DNA of 64,000 nt from assembly GCA_044221135.1 (NCBI GenBank), contig JBGAPT010000007.1:8115-72114 (forward strand), written 5' to 3'. Made by a program: the position numbers and the translations under genes. The notes beneath the pieces are model-generated. The model made no database searches, had not been told where the DNA came from, and saw nothing but the letters and a program-made list of their open reading frames with translations. This document shows, in pieces, positions 34,719 to 43,905 of the stretch (the stretch's first letter is position 1; every line of letters starts with the position of its first letter). Source of the stretch: UBA4722 sp044221135. GTDB taxonomy: Bacteria; Pseudomonadota; Gammaproteobacteria; DSM-16500.

Positions 34719-35439
34719 AAGCGTTTTTATAAGGTCAGCACGAACGACTAGTGGGTTTACTTTATTAGAAATTTTGATTGCGCTCTTTATTTTTTCTATT
34801 GTTTCAATGATTATGGTCAGTGCGTTGCATACTGTTTTTAATAGCCAGTCTATCACTGCAAAACATGCAGCGGCATTATCTAAATTACAGATCGCTTTTC
34901 TCTTAATGTCACGTGACTTTGAACAAACTATTAATCGTCCGATCATCAATGCAAAAGGGATAGTAGAGGGCCCTTTCATAGGAACGCCCGATACAGTTAC
35001 CTTCACACATGCAGGTCTTGCCAATCCACTGGGCAGTATGCTGCGCAGCACGTTGCAACGCACTGAATATTCCTTAAATAACGAACAGCTTATTCGTTCT
35101 ATTTGGCCGGTGTTAGATCAAACTCAAAAAACATTGCCTAGTCATCGTGTATTATTACGATCCACCACTGCATTACGCTTTGACTATTTGGATACGGATG
35201 GGAAATTTCAAAATAATTGGCCGCCAGCAGATCAAAAGCAAGGTGTTTTTCCACGTGCGGTACGCGTTATTATCACTTTAAAAAATTGGGGAACGCTCAG
35301 TCAATTGTATCTCATCCCAGGACAAACGGAGAAACCTACGCAAACACCTGGACAACAGGGAAAACCACCAGAGCAACCACCCGGACAAAACACAGCACAG
35401 CCACCACCAGGAAAATTACCCCGTGCTAACCCTAACTAA
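34705..35439 (+). CDS. gspJ: Type II secretion minor pseudopilin GspJ with Pro/Gln-rich tail
   Basis: Minor pseudopilin of the tip complex. The leader ends SG-FTLLEILIALFIFS; the globular part contains LLMSRDFEQTINRPI, typical of GspJ. The 244 residues include an unusual C-terminal extension from about 205 made of repeated PGQ and PPGQ-like units rich in Pro, Gln and Gly, absent from standard GspJ. It overlaps gspK by 17 bases. Confidence 0.92.
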   Translation: MCKNKSVFIRSARTTSGFTLLEILIALFIFSIVSMIMVSALHTVFNSQSITAKHAAALSKLQIAFLLMSRDFEQTINRPIINAKGIVEGPFIGTPDTVTFTHAGLANPLGSMLRSTLQRTEYSLNNEQLIRSIWPVLDQTQKTLPSHRVLLRSTTALRFDYLDTDGKFQNNWPPADQKQGVFPRAVRVIITLKNWGTLSQLYLIPGQTEKPTQTPGQQGKPPEQPPGQNTAQPPPGKLPRANPN

Positions 35440-36352
35440 ACAACGCGGTGCCGCGATTATAGTCGCTCTGTTTGTGACAAGCCTGGTCGCTATTGCAGCC
35501 ATTGCCATGATCGAACGTTTACGCATCAATTTACGTAGCACAGAATTAATCACGAATAATTTACAAGCCAACATGCTGGCAAAAGGTTCTCTTGCTTGGG
35601 CTATGGAACAACTCAACACGGATTGGCGTCAACAAAAACCAAACCAATTAATCGATTTAACACCGATCAAATCACCCATCAATCAAGTCGAAAATGCGAA
35701 AATATCCGGCATCATTTTCGATGCCCAAGGTCGTTTTAATCTAAACAATTTAACTAATCCGAGTGCCCAGGAAGATTTTATCCGCTTAATCACAACAGCG
35801 TATCCAAAAATGGGGGTGGCGGGCGCGCGTGAAATTGCCTCGGCAGTGGTAAATTGGATTTCTGCAGGTGCAATTAATAATACGCTTGATAGTTATTATG
35901 CAAAAGCAACCCCGTCTTATCATGCTCCTCATCGATTAATGGTCAGCGTGAGTGAGCTAAGATTAGTCAAAGGCGTCACACCTGAACTCTATGCTGCGCT
36001 TTCCTCCCATATCACTGCGTTACCGGAAGCAACACCCATTAATATCAATAATGCCACTATACCCGTATTGATGAGCTTAAGCCCTACTCTTACCCTGACT
36101 GCAGCAAAAGCTGTCTATACTAAAACAAAGCAAGCGCCTTTCCCAACTATCCAAAGTTTTCAGCAATTCGATGTGATAAAAAATAATCCTGTTTCGGATA
36201 ATAAAATAACCGTCACCAGTAGCTATTTTTTGATAAAATCGAGTGTTAAAGTAAACGAACAAGAGACTGTGCTTTATACACTGTTACAACGTACGGTAAC
36301 AGAGACAAAGCCCACTGAAGTAGTCATATGGCAAAGCAAAGGCACATTATGA
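35423..36352 (+). CDS. gspK: Type II secretion minor pseudopilin GspK
   Basis: Largest minor pseudopilin, capping the tip. The 309 residues start at GTG 35423 with a short leader QRG before AAIIVALFVTSL; the domain then contains FDAQGRFNLNNL, WISAG and the helix-hairpin-helix-like NINNATIPVLMSL of GspK. It lacks the Glu+5 of other pseudopilins, as is usual for GspK. Confidence 0.93.
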   Translation: MLTLTKQRGAAIIVALFVTSLVAIAAIAMIERLRINLRSTELITNNLQANMLAKGSLAWAMEQLNTDWRQQKPNQLIDLTPIKSPINQVENAKISGIIFDAQGRFNLNNLTNPSAQEDFIRLITTAYPKMGVAGAREIASAVVNWISAGAINNTLDSYYAKATPSYHAPHRLMVSVSELRLVKGVTPELYAALSSHITALPEATPININNATIPVLMSLSPTLTLTAAKAVYTKTKQAPFPTIQSFQQFDVIKNNPVSDNKITVTSSYFLIKSSVKVNEQETVLYTLLQRTVTETKPTEVVIWQSKGTL

Positions 36353-37557
36353 ACCCTAAACGTATTCTGATTTATTTACACGCTGAACAAGCGAGCTGGC
36401 TCGTGATTGACGAGATAGCTCAAACACAACAAACTGTTTTGCGGGGGAATTTAGCTGATTTAACGCCTTTAGTAAGCGATCATGAAATACAAGTCATTGT
36501 GCCAGGTCAATCTATTTTATTGACGGCAGCCAAATTACCGAAATTAAGTTCGCAACGTCTTAAACAAGCTTTGCCTTTTGCACTGGAAGAACAATTAATT
36601 GATGATGTGAATAACTTACATTTTGCAACCGGCGAGTATCAGCCTGATAACAGTTTTCCTGTCGCCGTCGTTGCAAAAGAAAAAATGGATACGTGGCTCG
36701 CAATATTAAAACAGGCTAATATTATTCCTCATGCGCTGATTCCTGCCACTTTAGCATTACCCTTTACTGCCAATAATGGAAATGCTTTTATTGATAATGA
36801 GATTGCAACAGTTCGTACTGGGAGTTTTTCTGGTTTTGCTTGTGACAAAGAAAATCTCTCTACCTTTTTGGAATTACAATTATCCGAAATAGAACCCAAA
36901 ATTGAATTTATTCATTTATATAATTTTTCTGCCTCACCTATTACTATTAAGCTCGATGCAACGACATTAAATGAAATGATGCTCAATGAAAATCAATTGT
37001 TAGAACATTTAATGAAGTGGACTGCAGCTTATCCTTTTATTAATTTATTACAAGGCCCTTATCAAACAACACAAAAAGCCACGGCGACAAAAAAAATATG
37101 GATCATAGCTGCTTGTCTTGCTTTAGCATGGATAAGCTTTGCTTTTTTTAGTAATATAGGGTCTTTCTTTATTTTGCATCATGCGACTGCAGCATCTGAA
37201 CAATCGATCGAAAAAATTTATAAGCGCAACTTCCCACAGGCTTCCACCATCGTTGCGCCACGACAACGTATGGAAGAAAAATTAAAAAAACTATCATCCA
37301 CTGCGAATAAAAATACTTTTCTTTCGATGCTCGGTATTCTTGGCAATCATTTACCTCAGGCAAAAGGTATTCAGCTACTCAGTTTAGATTATCGTGGAAA
37401 TCAGCTTACGCTCGGTGTCACTGCAACGACTTTTGAGAATCTAGACATCTTCACGCAAGCTCTGACTCGCCAAAATTTGCATGTCAAACAACAAAGCGCC
37501 GGGATTGCAGGGACTTCAGTAAAAGCTAACTTACTCATCACTCAAGGTGTCTTATGA
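36349..37557 (+). CDS. gspL: Type II secretion inner-membrane protein GspL
   Basis: Bitopic protein that recruits GspE to the membrane. Cytoplasmic actin-like domain (about 1-235), with QALPFALEEQLIDD typical of GspL, one membrane helix (about 247-270, IWIIAACLALAWISF), and a periplasmic ferredoxin-like domain. I choose ATG 36349, which overlaps the gspK stop (ATGA) and has AAAGG upstream; an ATG at 36328 would add seven residues. About 402 residues. Confidence 0.92.
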   Translation: MNPKRILIYLHAEQASWLVIDEIAQTQQTVLRGNLADLTPLVSDHEIQVIVPGQSILLTAAKLPKLSSQRLKQALPFALEEQLIDDVNNLHFATGEYQPDNSFPVAVVAKEKMDTWLAILKQANIIPHALIPATLALPFTANNGNAFIDNEIATVRTGSFSGFACDKENLSTFLELQLSEIEPKIEFIHLYNFSASPITIKLDATTLNEMMLNENQLLEHLMKWTAAYPFINLLQGPYQTTQKATATKKIWIIAACLALAWISFAFFSNIGSFFILHHATAASEQSIEKIYKRNFPQASTIVAPRQRMEEKLKKLSSTANKNTFLSMLGILGNHLPQAKGIQLLSLDYRGNQLTLGVTATTFENLDIFTQALTRQNLHVKQQSAGIAGTSVKANLLITQGVL

Positions 37558-38033
37558 AAGAACAGTGGTCTCATTTAAGTTTGCGAGAAAAACAAACAGT
37601 CAGTATCGGTGCCGCTGCCGTGATCATTGGGCTTCTTTATCTTCTCATCTGGGCACCGTTGCATCATCGTGTTGTTTCATTTCGCGATCAAATTCAGCAA
37701 AATCAAAAACTGCTTTCTTGGATGCAAACTACGGATGAGCAGATACAGGCGGCTGAAAAAATAGGGAGAAAACCCGCTTCCACACAGAGCACTGCCTCCC
37801 GCTTAAGCATTGTACAAAATAGTTTAAAACAAAGCCCTATTGCAAATAGCATCACACAACTTGTACAAGCCGACCATGATTCGGTAAAATTAAACTTTCA
37901 GCAAGTCGATTTTGATTCATTAATTTCCTGGCTTACTGAACTTTGGCAACAGCAAGGTTTGATTATCACTCAATTGACTGTTAAATCGAGTAACACACCT
38001 GGCATGGTGACAGCAGAATTTATTTTATCCTAA
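37554..38033 (+). CDS. gspM: Type II secretion inner-membrane protein GspM
   Basis: Partner of GspL in the inner-membrane platform. The 159 residues have a short cytoplasmic N-terminus (WSHLSLREKQTVSIG), one membrane helix (about 18-37), a coiled region and a C-terminal ferredoxin-like domain with LISWLTELWQQQGL. Start ATG overlaps the gspL stop. Last gsp gene of the run; gspN is absent and gspC is 20 kb away. Confidence 0.93.
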   Translation: MKEQWSHLSLREKQTVSIGAAAVIIGLLYLLIWAPLHHRVVSFRDQIQQNQKLLSWMQTTDEQIQAAEKIGRKPASTQSTASRLSIVQNSLKQSPIANSITQLVQADHDSVKLNFQQVDFDSLISWLTELWQQQGLIITQLTVKSSNTPGMVTAEFILS

Positions 38034-38056
38034 CAACATTAAAAAATGAGGATTGT

Positions 38057-38566
38057 ATGGCTTTGATACCCATTGTTTATTACTCACATCACCCTGCTTT
38101 GCATAAAATAGCTGAACCTGTTACTGAATTTAATGAAGCGCTCACTCAACTGATACAAGATATGTATGAAACAATGTATCACGCAGATGGTTGTGGACTA
38201 GCTGCTCCGCAAATAGGAATAGCCAAGCGTATTGCAGTGGTTGATGTTTCAGAAGAAAAAAATAAACCCTTTTGTATTATCAATCCTGAAATTATTGAAC
38301 GCTCAGGCTCTGAACTAATGTCTGCCGGCTGCCTTTCAGTGCCTGGCACTTATACGACTTCACCACGCGCTACGTATGTTAAAGTACGCGCGCAAGATGA
38401 GACTGGCAAATTTTTTGAAATAGAAGGGGACGGTGTATTAGCTCACTGTCTGCAACATGAAATAGATCATTTAGCGGGAAAGCTTAATATTGATTATTTA
38501 TCGCCTTTAAAGAAAAGTATTTCGTTAAAGAAGATGGAAAAATTTTTGAAAAGATCGAAGGGTTAA
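38057..38566 (+). CDS. def: Peptide deformylase
   Basis: Removes the formyl group from nascent proteins. The three motifs are GCGLAAPQIG (about 46-55), GCLSVP near 95 with the metal-binding Cys, and QHEIDH near 134 with the metal-binding His pair and catalytic Glu. The 169 residues are normal. Motif two reads SAGCLS instead of the usual EGCLS. It is 23 bases after gspM and may be read through from the gsp operon; the usual partner fmt is not here. Confidence 0.95.
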   Translation: MALIPIVYYSHHPALHKIAEPVTEFNEALTQLIQDMYETMYHADGCGLAAPQIGIAKRIAVVDVSEEKNKPFCIINPEIIERSGSELMSAGCLSVPGTYTTSPRATYVKVRAQDETGKFFEIEGDGVLAHCLQHEIDHLAGKLNIDYLSPLKKSISLKKMEKFLKRSKG

Positions 38567-38772
38567 TATTAAATTAGTATCTGCGCTTCTAATAGCCGTA
38601 TCTTATTGTTATTTAAGCAAAACAACAAATTACTCCCGTTGCAGCAGATCCTTTATTATGGCTACTGAATAGTTAAAAATTATAAAATAAGCTTCTTTAA
38701 GAAAACCTTAAGATTTTATATATATAATAAATAACAATTAATTTGAGATTAGCATATTAATTCGAGGTTAGG

Positions 38773-39558
38773 GTGATTGTTAAAAAGCGTATCCCATTAT
38801 TTATCTTGGGTCTCTTATATGGGGCGCTTATTAATTCAGTTGTTCTTGGTTTAGGTTACGGATTATATGTTGCGGGTAGAGTTGCACTAGGAATACTAAG
38901 CAGCATGGGGCCAGTGGACGGTGAGTGCGCTCTTCTACTATTAGGCCTTATTGCTATTTTAGGTATAGTGGGTTTTGCTGCAGGTGTTGTTTATGGAACA
39001 TTCGCAGGAGCATGGCACTGTGGTATGGATTTTTATAATAATGGCTTTTTAAGAGGCTTAACTTCACCTTTTAGATTTCTGAGTGCAAAATGGAGTAGTG
39101 ATATCAGTGGGAAAACTGATGATCTAGCAGCATATTATGCTTCAACTGATGTCAGTTTTTTCGAAAAAAAGAGACAAGCGGAACAGCGAATTATTATTCG
39201 AGCTCAAGCCGTTGATGTTTTAGTAAATAAAGCCATGTATGAAAAATTACGTACACAATTGCCATTTGATCTTGGACAGCATATAGCTGGTTTTGAATCA
39301 TCCAAAGAGATGACATATCCTAATAATAATTTTCAAAGAGGGATTGCTAATATTGTAGAGAAGAATATAGTTGCGCAAAAAAATAAAACATCGCCAACAA
39401 CAGTGGGTGACCATTTTTCCTCACAAGAAATAGTTACTATTATAAAAAATTGCAAACCTAAGAACGGATATAGGATTGAGCCTACAGTTCAGTTGCAACC
39501 TCAAGCTGTTCCCTCAGCGTTGGAGATAGTCAGAAGATGTCGTAGGGGTTGCTTTTAA
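38773..39558 (+). CDS. Unknown membrane protein
   Basis: A 261-residue protein with two or three Gly-rich hydrophobic segments in the first 90 residues (about 8-40 and 50-80), followed by a soluble, basic C-terminal part (FFEKKRQAEQRIIIRAQ) ending in RRCRRGCF. No known domain. GTG 38773 follows GAGG by about six bases. The 206 bases upstream are extremely AT-rich. Its last 45 bases overlap the end of convergent speB. N-terminal membrane helices with a soluble tail and isolated, AT-rich setting make it an effector candidate, by inference only. Confidence 0.7.
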   Translation: MIVKKRIPLFILGLLYGALINSVVLGLGYGLYVAGRVALGILSSMGPVDGECALLLLGLIAILGIVGFAAGVVYGTFAGAWHCGMDFYNNGFLRGLTSPFRFLSAKWSSDISGKTDDLAAYYASTDVSFFEKKRQAEQRIIIRAQAVDVLVNKAMYEKLRTQLPFDLGQHIAGFESSKEMTYPNNNFQRGIANIVEKNIVAQKNKTSPTTVGDHFSSQEIVTIIKNCKPKNGYRIEPTVQLQPQAVPSALEIVRRCRRGCF

Positions 39559-40602
39559 CGATTTCGCAAGAACCCAACCACACAGTTTATATAAAAGACG
39601 CGCACCCACATTGGCGTCCCATTCTGCAGCAGGATCTGCGGCATCGGATAGGATAGCACTGCCTGGGGAAACTTCATTGAGATCAAAACCAATGATTTCA
39701 CGTCCGGATTGCGCGACTTTTTTAATTAAGTAAAGCGCTTCACGTAGATCCATCCCACCCGGTACAGGTGTGCCTGTGTGAGGACAAAAACGAGGATCTA
39801 AGCCATCGATATCAAAAGAAATATAAACTTGCTTAGGTAAACAACTGATGATTTCATCGCAAATGACAGACCATTGAATACCATTGAGCTTTTTTTCAGA
39901 TAAGGTTGCATCAAAAAAGGTGACAATCCTGTGGTTGCTATTTTTGATATAATCAAATTCTTCTTCACAAAAATCCCGAATGCCTACTTGAACTAATTTT
40001 TTTAAAGCGGTTTTCTCAATCACGTTATGCATAATAGAGGCATGTGAGTATTCAAACCCTTCAAAAGCAGCCCGTAAATCTGCGTGCGCATCAAAGTGCA
40101 GAATACCCATCTCAGGGTATTTTTCTAAAAACGCTTGAATAGCACCAAAAGGAGTTGAATGATCACCGCCCAGCACACCGACTCGCTTGCCTTGATCAAG
40201 TAAATCTTTAGTGGTCGCATAAACATATTCATTTAACTTAACACTGTACTGATTTACTTCTGTAGCTATTTTTTGGAGTGTAGAATTAGAATCAATACCA
40301 CCTGCTGCGATAACTTCCTGAGCGAGCAGGCTTGCCTCTTTATTCCATTGCTGGATGTCTTGTGATTCATCCATCATGGCTATACCTGCTTCAAAAAAAT
40401 TACCTAAATCGATGTCAAACAAATCAATCTGCTTGCTTGCCTGCAAAATAGCTTGAGGCCCTTGCGCTGTTCCTCTGCCATAAGAGGTTGTCACTTCCCA
40501 TGGCACAGGCACAAGTACAAGCATCGCTTCTTCTATACTATAAGGAAGCCCAAAAATACCGGAATCTTTGAGTGCAGCTGCATTGGGGTCGAATGTTTTC
40601 AT
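39514..40602 (-). CDS. speB: Agmatinase/arginase family ureohydrolase
   Basis: Hydrolyses agmatine to putrescine and urea. The binuclear manganese ligands are seen in LGGDHSTPF, HFDAHADLR and SFDIDGLDP, and the substrate-loop segment GTPVPGGMDL follows. At 362 residues it is longer than E. coli SpeB (306), the extra part lying between residues 75 and 130. Neighbouring arginine decarboxylase makes agmatinase more likely than arginase. It is the last of the minus-strand polyamine genes. Confidence 0.9.
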   Translation of the reverse strand: MKTFDPNAAALKDSGIFGLPYSIEEAMLVLVPVPWEVTTSYGRGTAQGPQAILQASKQIDLFDIDLGNFFEAGIAMMDESQDIQQWNKEASLLAQEVIAAGGIDSNSTLQKIATEVNQYSVKLNEYVYATTKDLLDQGKRVGVLGGDHSTPFGAIQAFLEKYPEMGILHFDAHADLRAAFEGFEYSHASIMHNVIEKTALKKLVQVGIRDFCEEEFDYIKNSNHRIVTFFDATLSEKKLNGIQWSVICDEIISCLPKQVYISFDIDGLDPRFCPHTGTPVPGGMDLREALYLIKKVAQSGREIIGFDLNEVSPGSAILSDAADPAAEWDANVGARLLYKLCGWVLAKSLKATPTTSSDYLQR

Positions 40603-40642
40603 AATCTTCCAATCTTCATAAAATATCTATTGAACATTTGGC

Positions 40643-40791
40643 CTAATCGTGCCCGCGTGCGTCTTTTCTTATGTTTTATCAAAAGCCTTAGCCATTTTAA
40701 TTAACATTGCGATTATTCGCATTAATAATTCTCGTCATTTTAGATAATTCTTTTAAAAGACGGGCACGGGCACGCACGCGGGCACGATTAG
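40643..40791. repeat. Palindromic repeat family B, longest copy
   Basis: 149 bases with ends CTAATCGTGCCCGCGTGC and its complement, flanked by TA on both sides as in Tc1/IS630-type elements. The right arm has ten extra bases (GCCCGTGCCC) within the repeat. Interior AT-rich, no gene. It lies between speA and speB. Confidence 0.88.
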
Positions 40792-40815
40792 GTGAGTGGT
40801 AAACGTTGAATTTTT

Positions 40816-40832
40816 CTTATGCGCAGCATATA
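40816..40832. repeat. Short repeat shared with the comF insert
   Basis: CTTATGCGCAGCATATA is identical to 4825-4841 inside the comF insert. It begins six bases after the speA stop codon on the minus strand. Confidence 0.65.
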
Positions 40833-40838
40833 TAAAAC

Positions 40839-42725
40839 TCAATCCTCAAAATAAGTATACCCCTGCAACCCTTTCGTTAAATCATTTAAATAATCTGCAC
40901 GTTGCGTTTCTTGCAAGTCTGATTTTTCCAACTGTTCCCGGAAGGAACGAATCAACTGGTTACGATTAAAGTTAACATACCCTAACGCAGATTCAACGGT
41001 GTCACCTTCAATAGATTGCGTTAATTTATAACCGCCATCTTCTGTTAAATCCACATGCACTGAATGTGTATCGCCGAATAAATTATGTAAATCACCCAAA
41101 ATTTCCTGATAAGCACCTACCATAAAAATACCTAATAAATAAGGCTGCATCGGATCATGTGGTAATAATGAAAGTGTACGATCCAAACCATAATTATTCA
41201 CATACTGATCAATGCGACCATCTGAATCGCATGTAATATCATGCAGCAAGCCGCGCTCTGTAGGCTGTTGATCCAAACCGGATAAAGGTAAGATAGGGAA
41301 CACTTGATCGATCGCCCAGGAGTCAGGCAAGGATTGAAACAAAGAAAAATTACAGAAAAATTTAACCGCTAATTTTTCATGTAACTCATCAATGACTTCG
41401 CGATGTGCACGTATAGAAGGTTTTAAATAATCTCGCACTTTCGCGCAAGTGGCATAATAAATTTGTTCTGCATAAGCTCGTTTTTTTAAATCCATCAAAC
41501 CGTGTGCAAACATGGTTTGCGCTTCAGAATTCCATAAACAAACATCATGATATGTTTCCAACGCATTACTTTCCGATAAATTAGAATAACCTTCCCATAA
41601 ATTTTTGATCATAGGCACTTCGCCTGTCTCAGGCGGCACTAAATTCGTCAGATCACAAGCTTCTTCTGTCGCAATCACATTCGTGATCAATAAAGCATGA
41701 TGCGCTGTAATAGCACGTCCTGATTCTGTAATAATTTCAGGATGTGGCAGATTATGCTGCTGGCATATTTCTGCTAACACGTACACGACATTATTTGCAT
41801 ATTCTTGTACGCTATAATTCATAGAGCAATGGCTGCGTGAGCGAGTCCCTTCATAATCAACGCCCAAACCGCCTCCCACATCCACAATGCTCACTGGCGC
41901 ACCTAATGCATTCAGTGCAGCAAAATAACGTGCACATTCACGCATGCCGCGATGAATATCCGCAATATTAGCAATTTGCGAACCCAAATTAAAATGCAAA
42001 GCCCGTAACAAGTGTAGTTGTTTCTTTTCACGTAATATTTCAATCACACGCAAGACTTGTGTGGCAGAAAAACCAAACTTGGCTTTTTCACCGCTGGTAT
42101 TTTGCCATTTTCCTGCGCCTATAGAAGCTAAGCGCACACGTATGCCTATACAAGGCTCTATTTTCATTTTTTCAGCTTCATCTAAAACGAGATACAGCTC
42201 TGATAATTTTTCTAAGATGATGCAAACTCTGTGGCCCAATCGCTGGCCTATGAGAGCTAACCGTATATACTCGCGATCTTTGTAGCCATTACAAATAATA
42301 ACAGATTCAGGGTGCGCCGAAAGCGCAAGTGTTGCTAATAATTCAGGTTTACTGCCTGTTTCCAATCCGACTCGTGTTTTAGTGTTATCTAAAATAGCTT
42401 CAACAACGTGTCGTTGTTGATTCACTTTGATAGGGTAAACGCAAGTAAATAAACCACGATAATCATTTTCTTTAATCGCGCTGAGAAAAGCTTCACTCAG
42501 TGTTTGAATACGTTTACGCAGAATATCAGTAAAACGCACTAATACGGGGAAGCTTAAGCCCGCTTCTTTAATTCGTTGTGAGAGTTCAACCAAATCAATG
42601 CTATCTTTGCCTGCGCCTTTAGGATTCGCTTGTAAATGACCATTATCCGAAATATCAAAAAACCCATCACTCCATTGTGCGACCAAGTAAGCATCACGAG
42701 CTTGTTGCGCAGACCATTCAGCCAT
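40839..42725 (-). CDS. speA: Biosynthetic arginine decarboxylase SpeA
   Basis: PLP-dependent, Mg-requiring decarboxylase producing agmatine from arginine. The 628 residues match the family: VYPIKVNQQRHVVEA near 96 with the PLP lysine, ALHFNLGSQIANI near 240, VDVGGGLGVDYEGT near 275, and the C-terminal YFCNF/ITCDSDGRIDQY region with active-site CDSDG. AGAGGA precedes ATG 42725. With speB and the deoxyhypusine-synthase-like gene it forms a polyamine block. Confidence 0.96.
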   Translation of the reverse strand: MAEWSAQQARDAYLVAQWSDGFFDISDNGHLQANPKGAGKDSIDLVELSQRIKEAGLSFPVLVRFTDILRKRIQTLSEAFLSAIKENDYRGLFTCVYPIKVNQQRHVVEAILDNTKTRVGLETGSKPELLATLALSAHPESVIICNGYKDREYIRLALIGQRLGHRVCIILEKLSELYLVLDEAEKMKIEPCIGIRVRLASIGAGKWQNTSGEKAKFGFSATQVLRVIEILREKKQLHLLRALHFNLGSQIANIADIHRGMRECARYFAALNALGAPVSIVDVGGGLGVDYEGTRSRSHCSMNYSVQEYANNVVYVLAEICQQHNLPHPEIITESGRAITAHHALLITNVIATEEACDLTNLVPPETGEVPMIKNLWEGYSNLSESNALETYHDVCLWNSEAQTMFAHGLMDLKKRAYAEQIYYATCAKVRDYLKPSIRAHREVIDELHEKLAVKFFCNFSLFQSLPDSWAIDQVFPILPLSGLDQQPTERGLLHDITCDSDGRIDQYVNNYGLDRTLSLLPHDPMQPYLLGIFMVGAYQEILGDLHNLFGDTHSVHVDLTEDGGYKLTQSIEGDTVESALGYVNFNRNQLIRSFREQLEKSDLQETQRADYLNDLTKGLQGYTYFED

Positions 42726-42794
42726 GTTTTGTCCTCTCTATCTCATACGAAATAAAATAATTCCCCTATGGTAGCTATCTGTCAAAACCGCTAT

Positions 42795-43838
42795 TTAAGC
42801 AACTACCGTCTTCTGCTCTTTAAACAAACGTGAAAACGCACGTTCTTTACGGTTACGCCATCCACCCTTGCTGTAGGCATAACCTGCAATGAGAGGTAAT
42901 GCAATCGTCGCTTCACTATACACCATCTGTTCATGCACTACTGATACTTTACCCCAAGAACACGCTTCCCGTAATGTGGAACCCGATAAGGCACCATCAC
43001 GCTCATCTGCAACCGTAATTTGTATCGCATATTTATGCAAAGGCACTTCTGCCCCTAACAATTCAGCAGCAACCACCACATCCTGAGCAAAATTCTTAGG
43101 CACACCCCCGCCGATCATCAACAACCCTGTGTCATTCGCTTTAATCTTAAGCTGTGTTAATTCGCGAAAATCTTTCACTGAATCAATACAGACATGTTTA
43201 TCTGGATGAGTCACTTGATGCATCACCAAGCCAAATCCGGCACTACAATCACTAAATGCGGGCACAAAAATAGGAATTTCTTTTTGATACGCACGCAATA
43301 CGATGGATTCTTTATTTTTCCCATGCTGCTCTAGATAACGTCCCATTTCATGGATAAATTCACGCGAAGAGTATACTTTTGGAGCTAAGCCATTCGCAAT
43401 ATCACAAATAACATTATCGCAAATACGCAATTGATCTTCATCAATCAAGGTATCGTAAATACGATCAATAGCTAATGCCTGCAACTCAAGATCATCTAAT
43501 AAAGGAGAACCTTGATAATGTTTAAACCCTAGCCCTTCAAAGAAATCTTGATCTACAATATTAGCGCCGGTGGAAACAATAGCGTCCACCATGTTATTTT
43601 CAAGCAAATCTAAAATGACTTTCTTTAATCCTGCGCTAATGAGCGAACCCGCGAGGCAAAGGATAATCCCACACTGCTCATCCCGCAACATTTGATCATA
43701 AATCTTGGCCGCACGCCCTACATTCTTGGCTTGAAAGGCTGTTCCTTCCATCGCCTCAATTAAAGAGGAAAAATCGAACTGTTTCATATCAATATGACGT
43801 ACTTCCGTCGATAGCAATTGAACTTTGGTTTTTTTCAT
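42795..43838 (-). CDS. Deoxyhypusine-synthase-like protein, probable homospermidine synthase
   Basis: Belongs to the deoxyhypusine synthase fold family: NAD-dependent aminobutyl transfer using spermidine or putrescine. Bacteria lack eIF5A, and characterised bacterial members make homospermidine. Seen in the 347 residues: LAGSLISAGLKKVI, VSTGANIVDQDF, FSDCSAGFG, IGGGVPKNFAQD, QITVADERDGALSGSTLREACSWGKV, the last holding the active-site Lys. ATG 43838 follows AGGAG by eight bases; the longer frame to 43868 uses a TTG. Position beside speA and speB supports polyamine synthesis. Confidence 0.88.
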   Translation of the reverse strand: MKKTKVQLLSTEVRHIDMKQFDFSSLIEAMEGTAFQAKNVGRAAKIYDQMLRDEQCGIILCLAGSLISAGLKKVILDLLENNMVDAIVSTGANIVDQDFFEGLGFKHYQGSPLLDDLELQALAIDRIYDTLIDEDQLRICDNVICDIANGLAPKVYSSREFIHEMGRYLEQHGKNKESIVLRAYQKEIPIFVPAFSDCSAGFGLVMHQVTHPDKHVCIDSVKDFRELTQLKIKANDTGLLMIGGGVPKNFAQDVVVAAELLGAEVPLHKYAIQITVADERDGALSGSTLREACSWGKVSVVHEQMVYSEATIALPLIAGYAYSKGGWRNRKERAFSRLFKEQKTVVA

Positions 43839-43905
43839 CGCGTAGACTCCTGTGAATACCAATAACAAGAATAAGGGGGGGATAATCTAATCGAAAATGA
43901 CAAGA

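Noticed and set aside
42795..43838. Deoxyhypusine synthase acting on eIF5A
   Set aside because: Bacteria have no eIF5A; polyamine gene neighbours fit a homospermidine-type activity.
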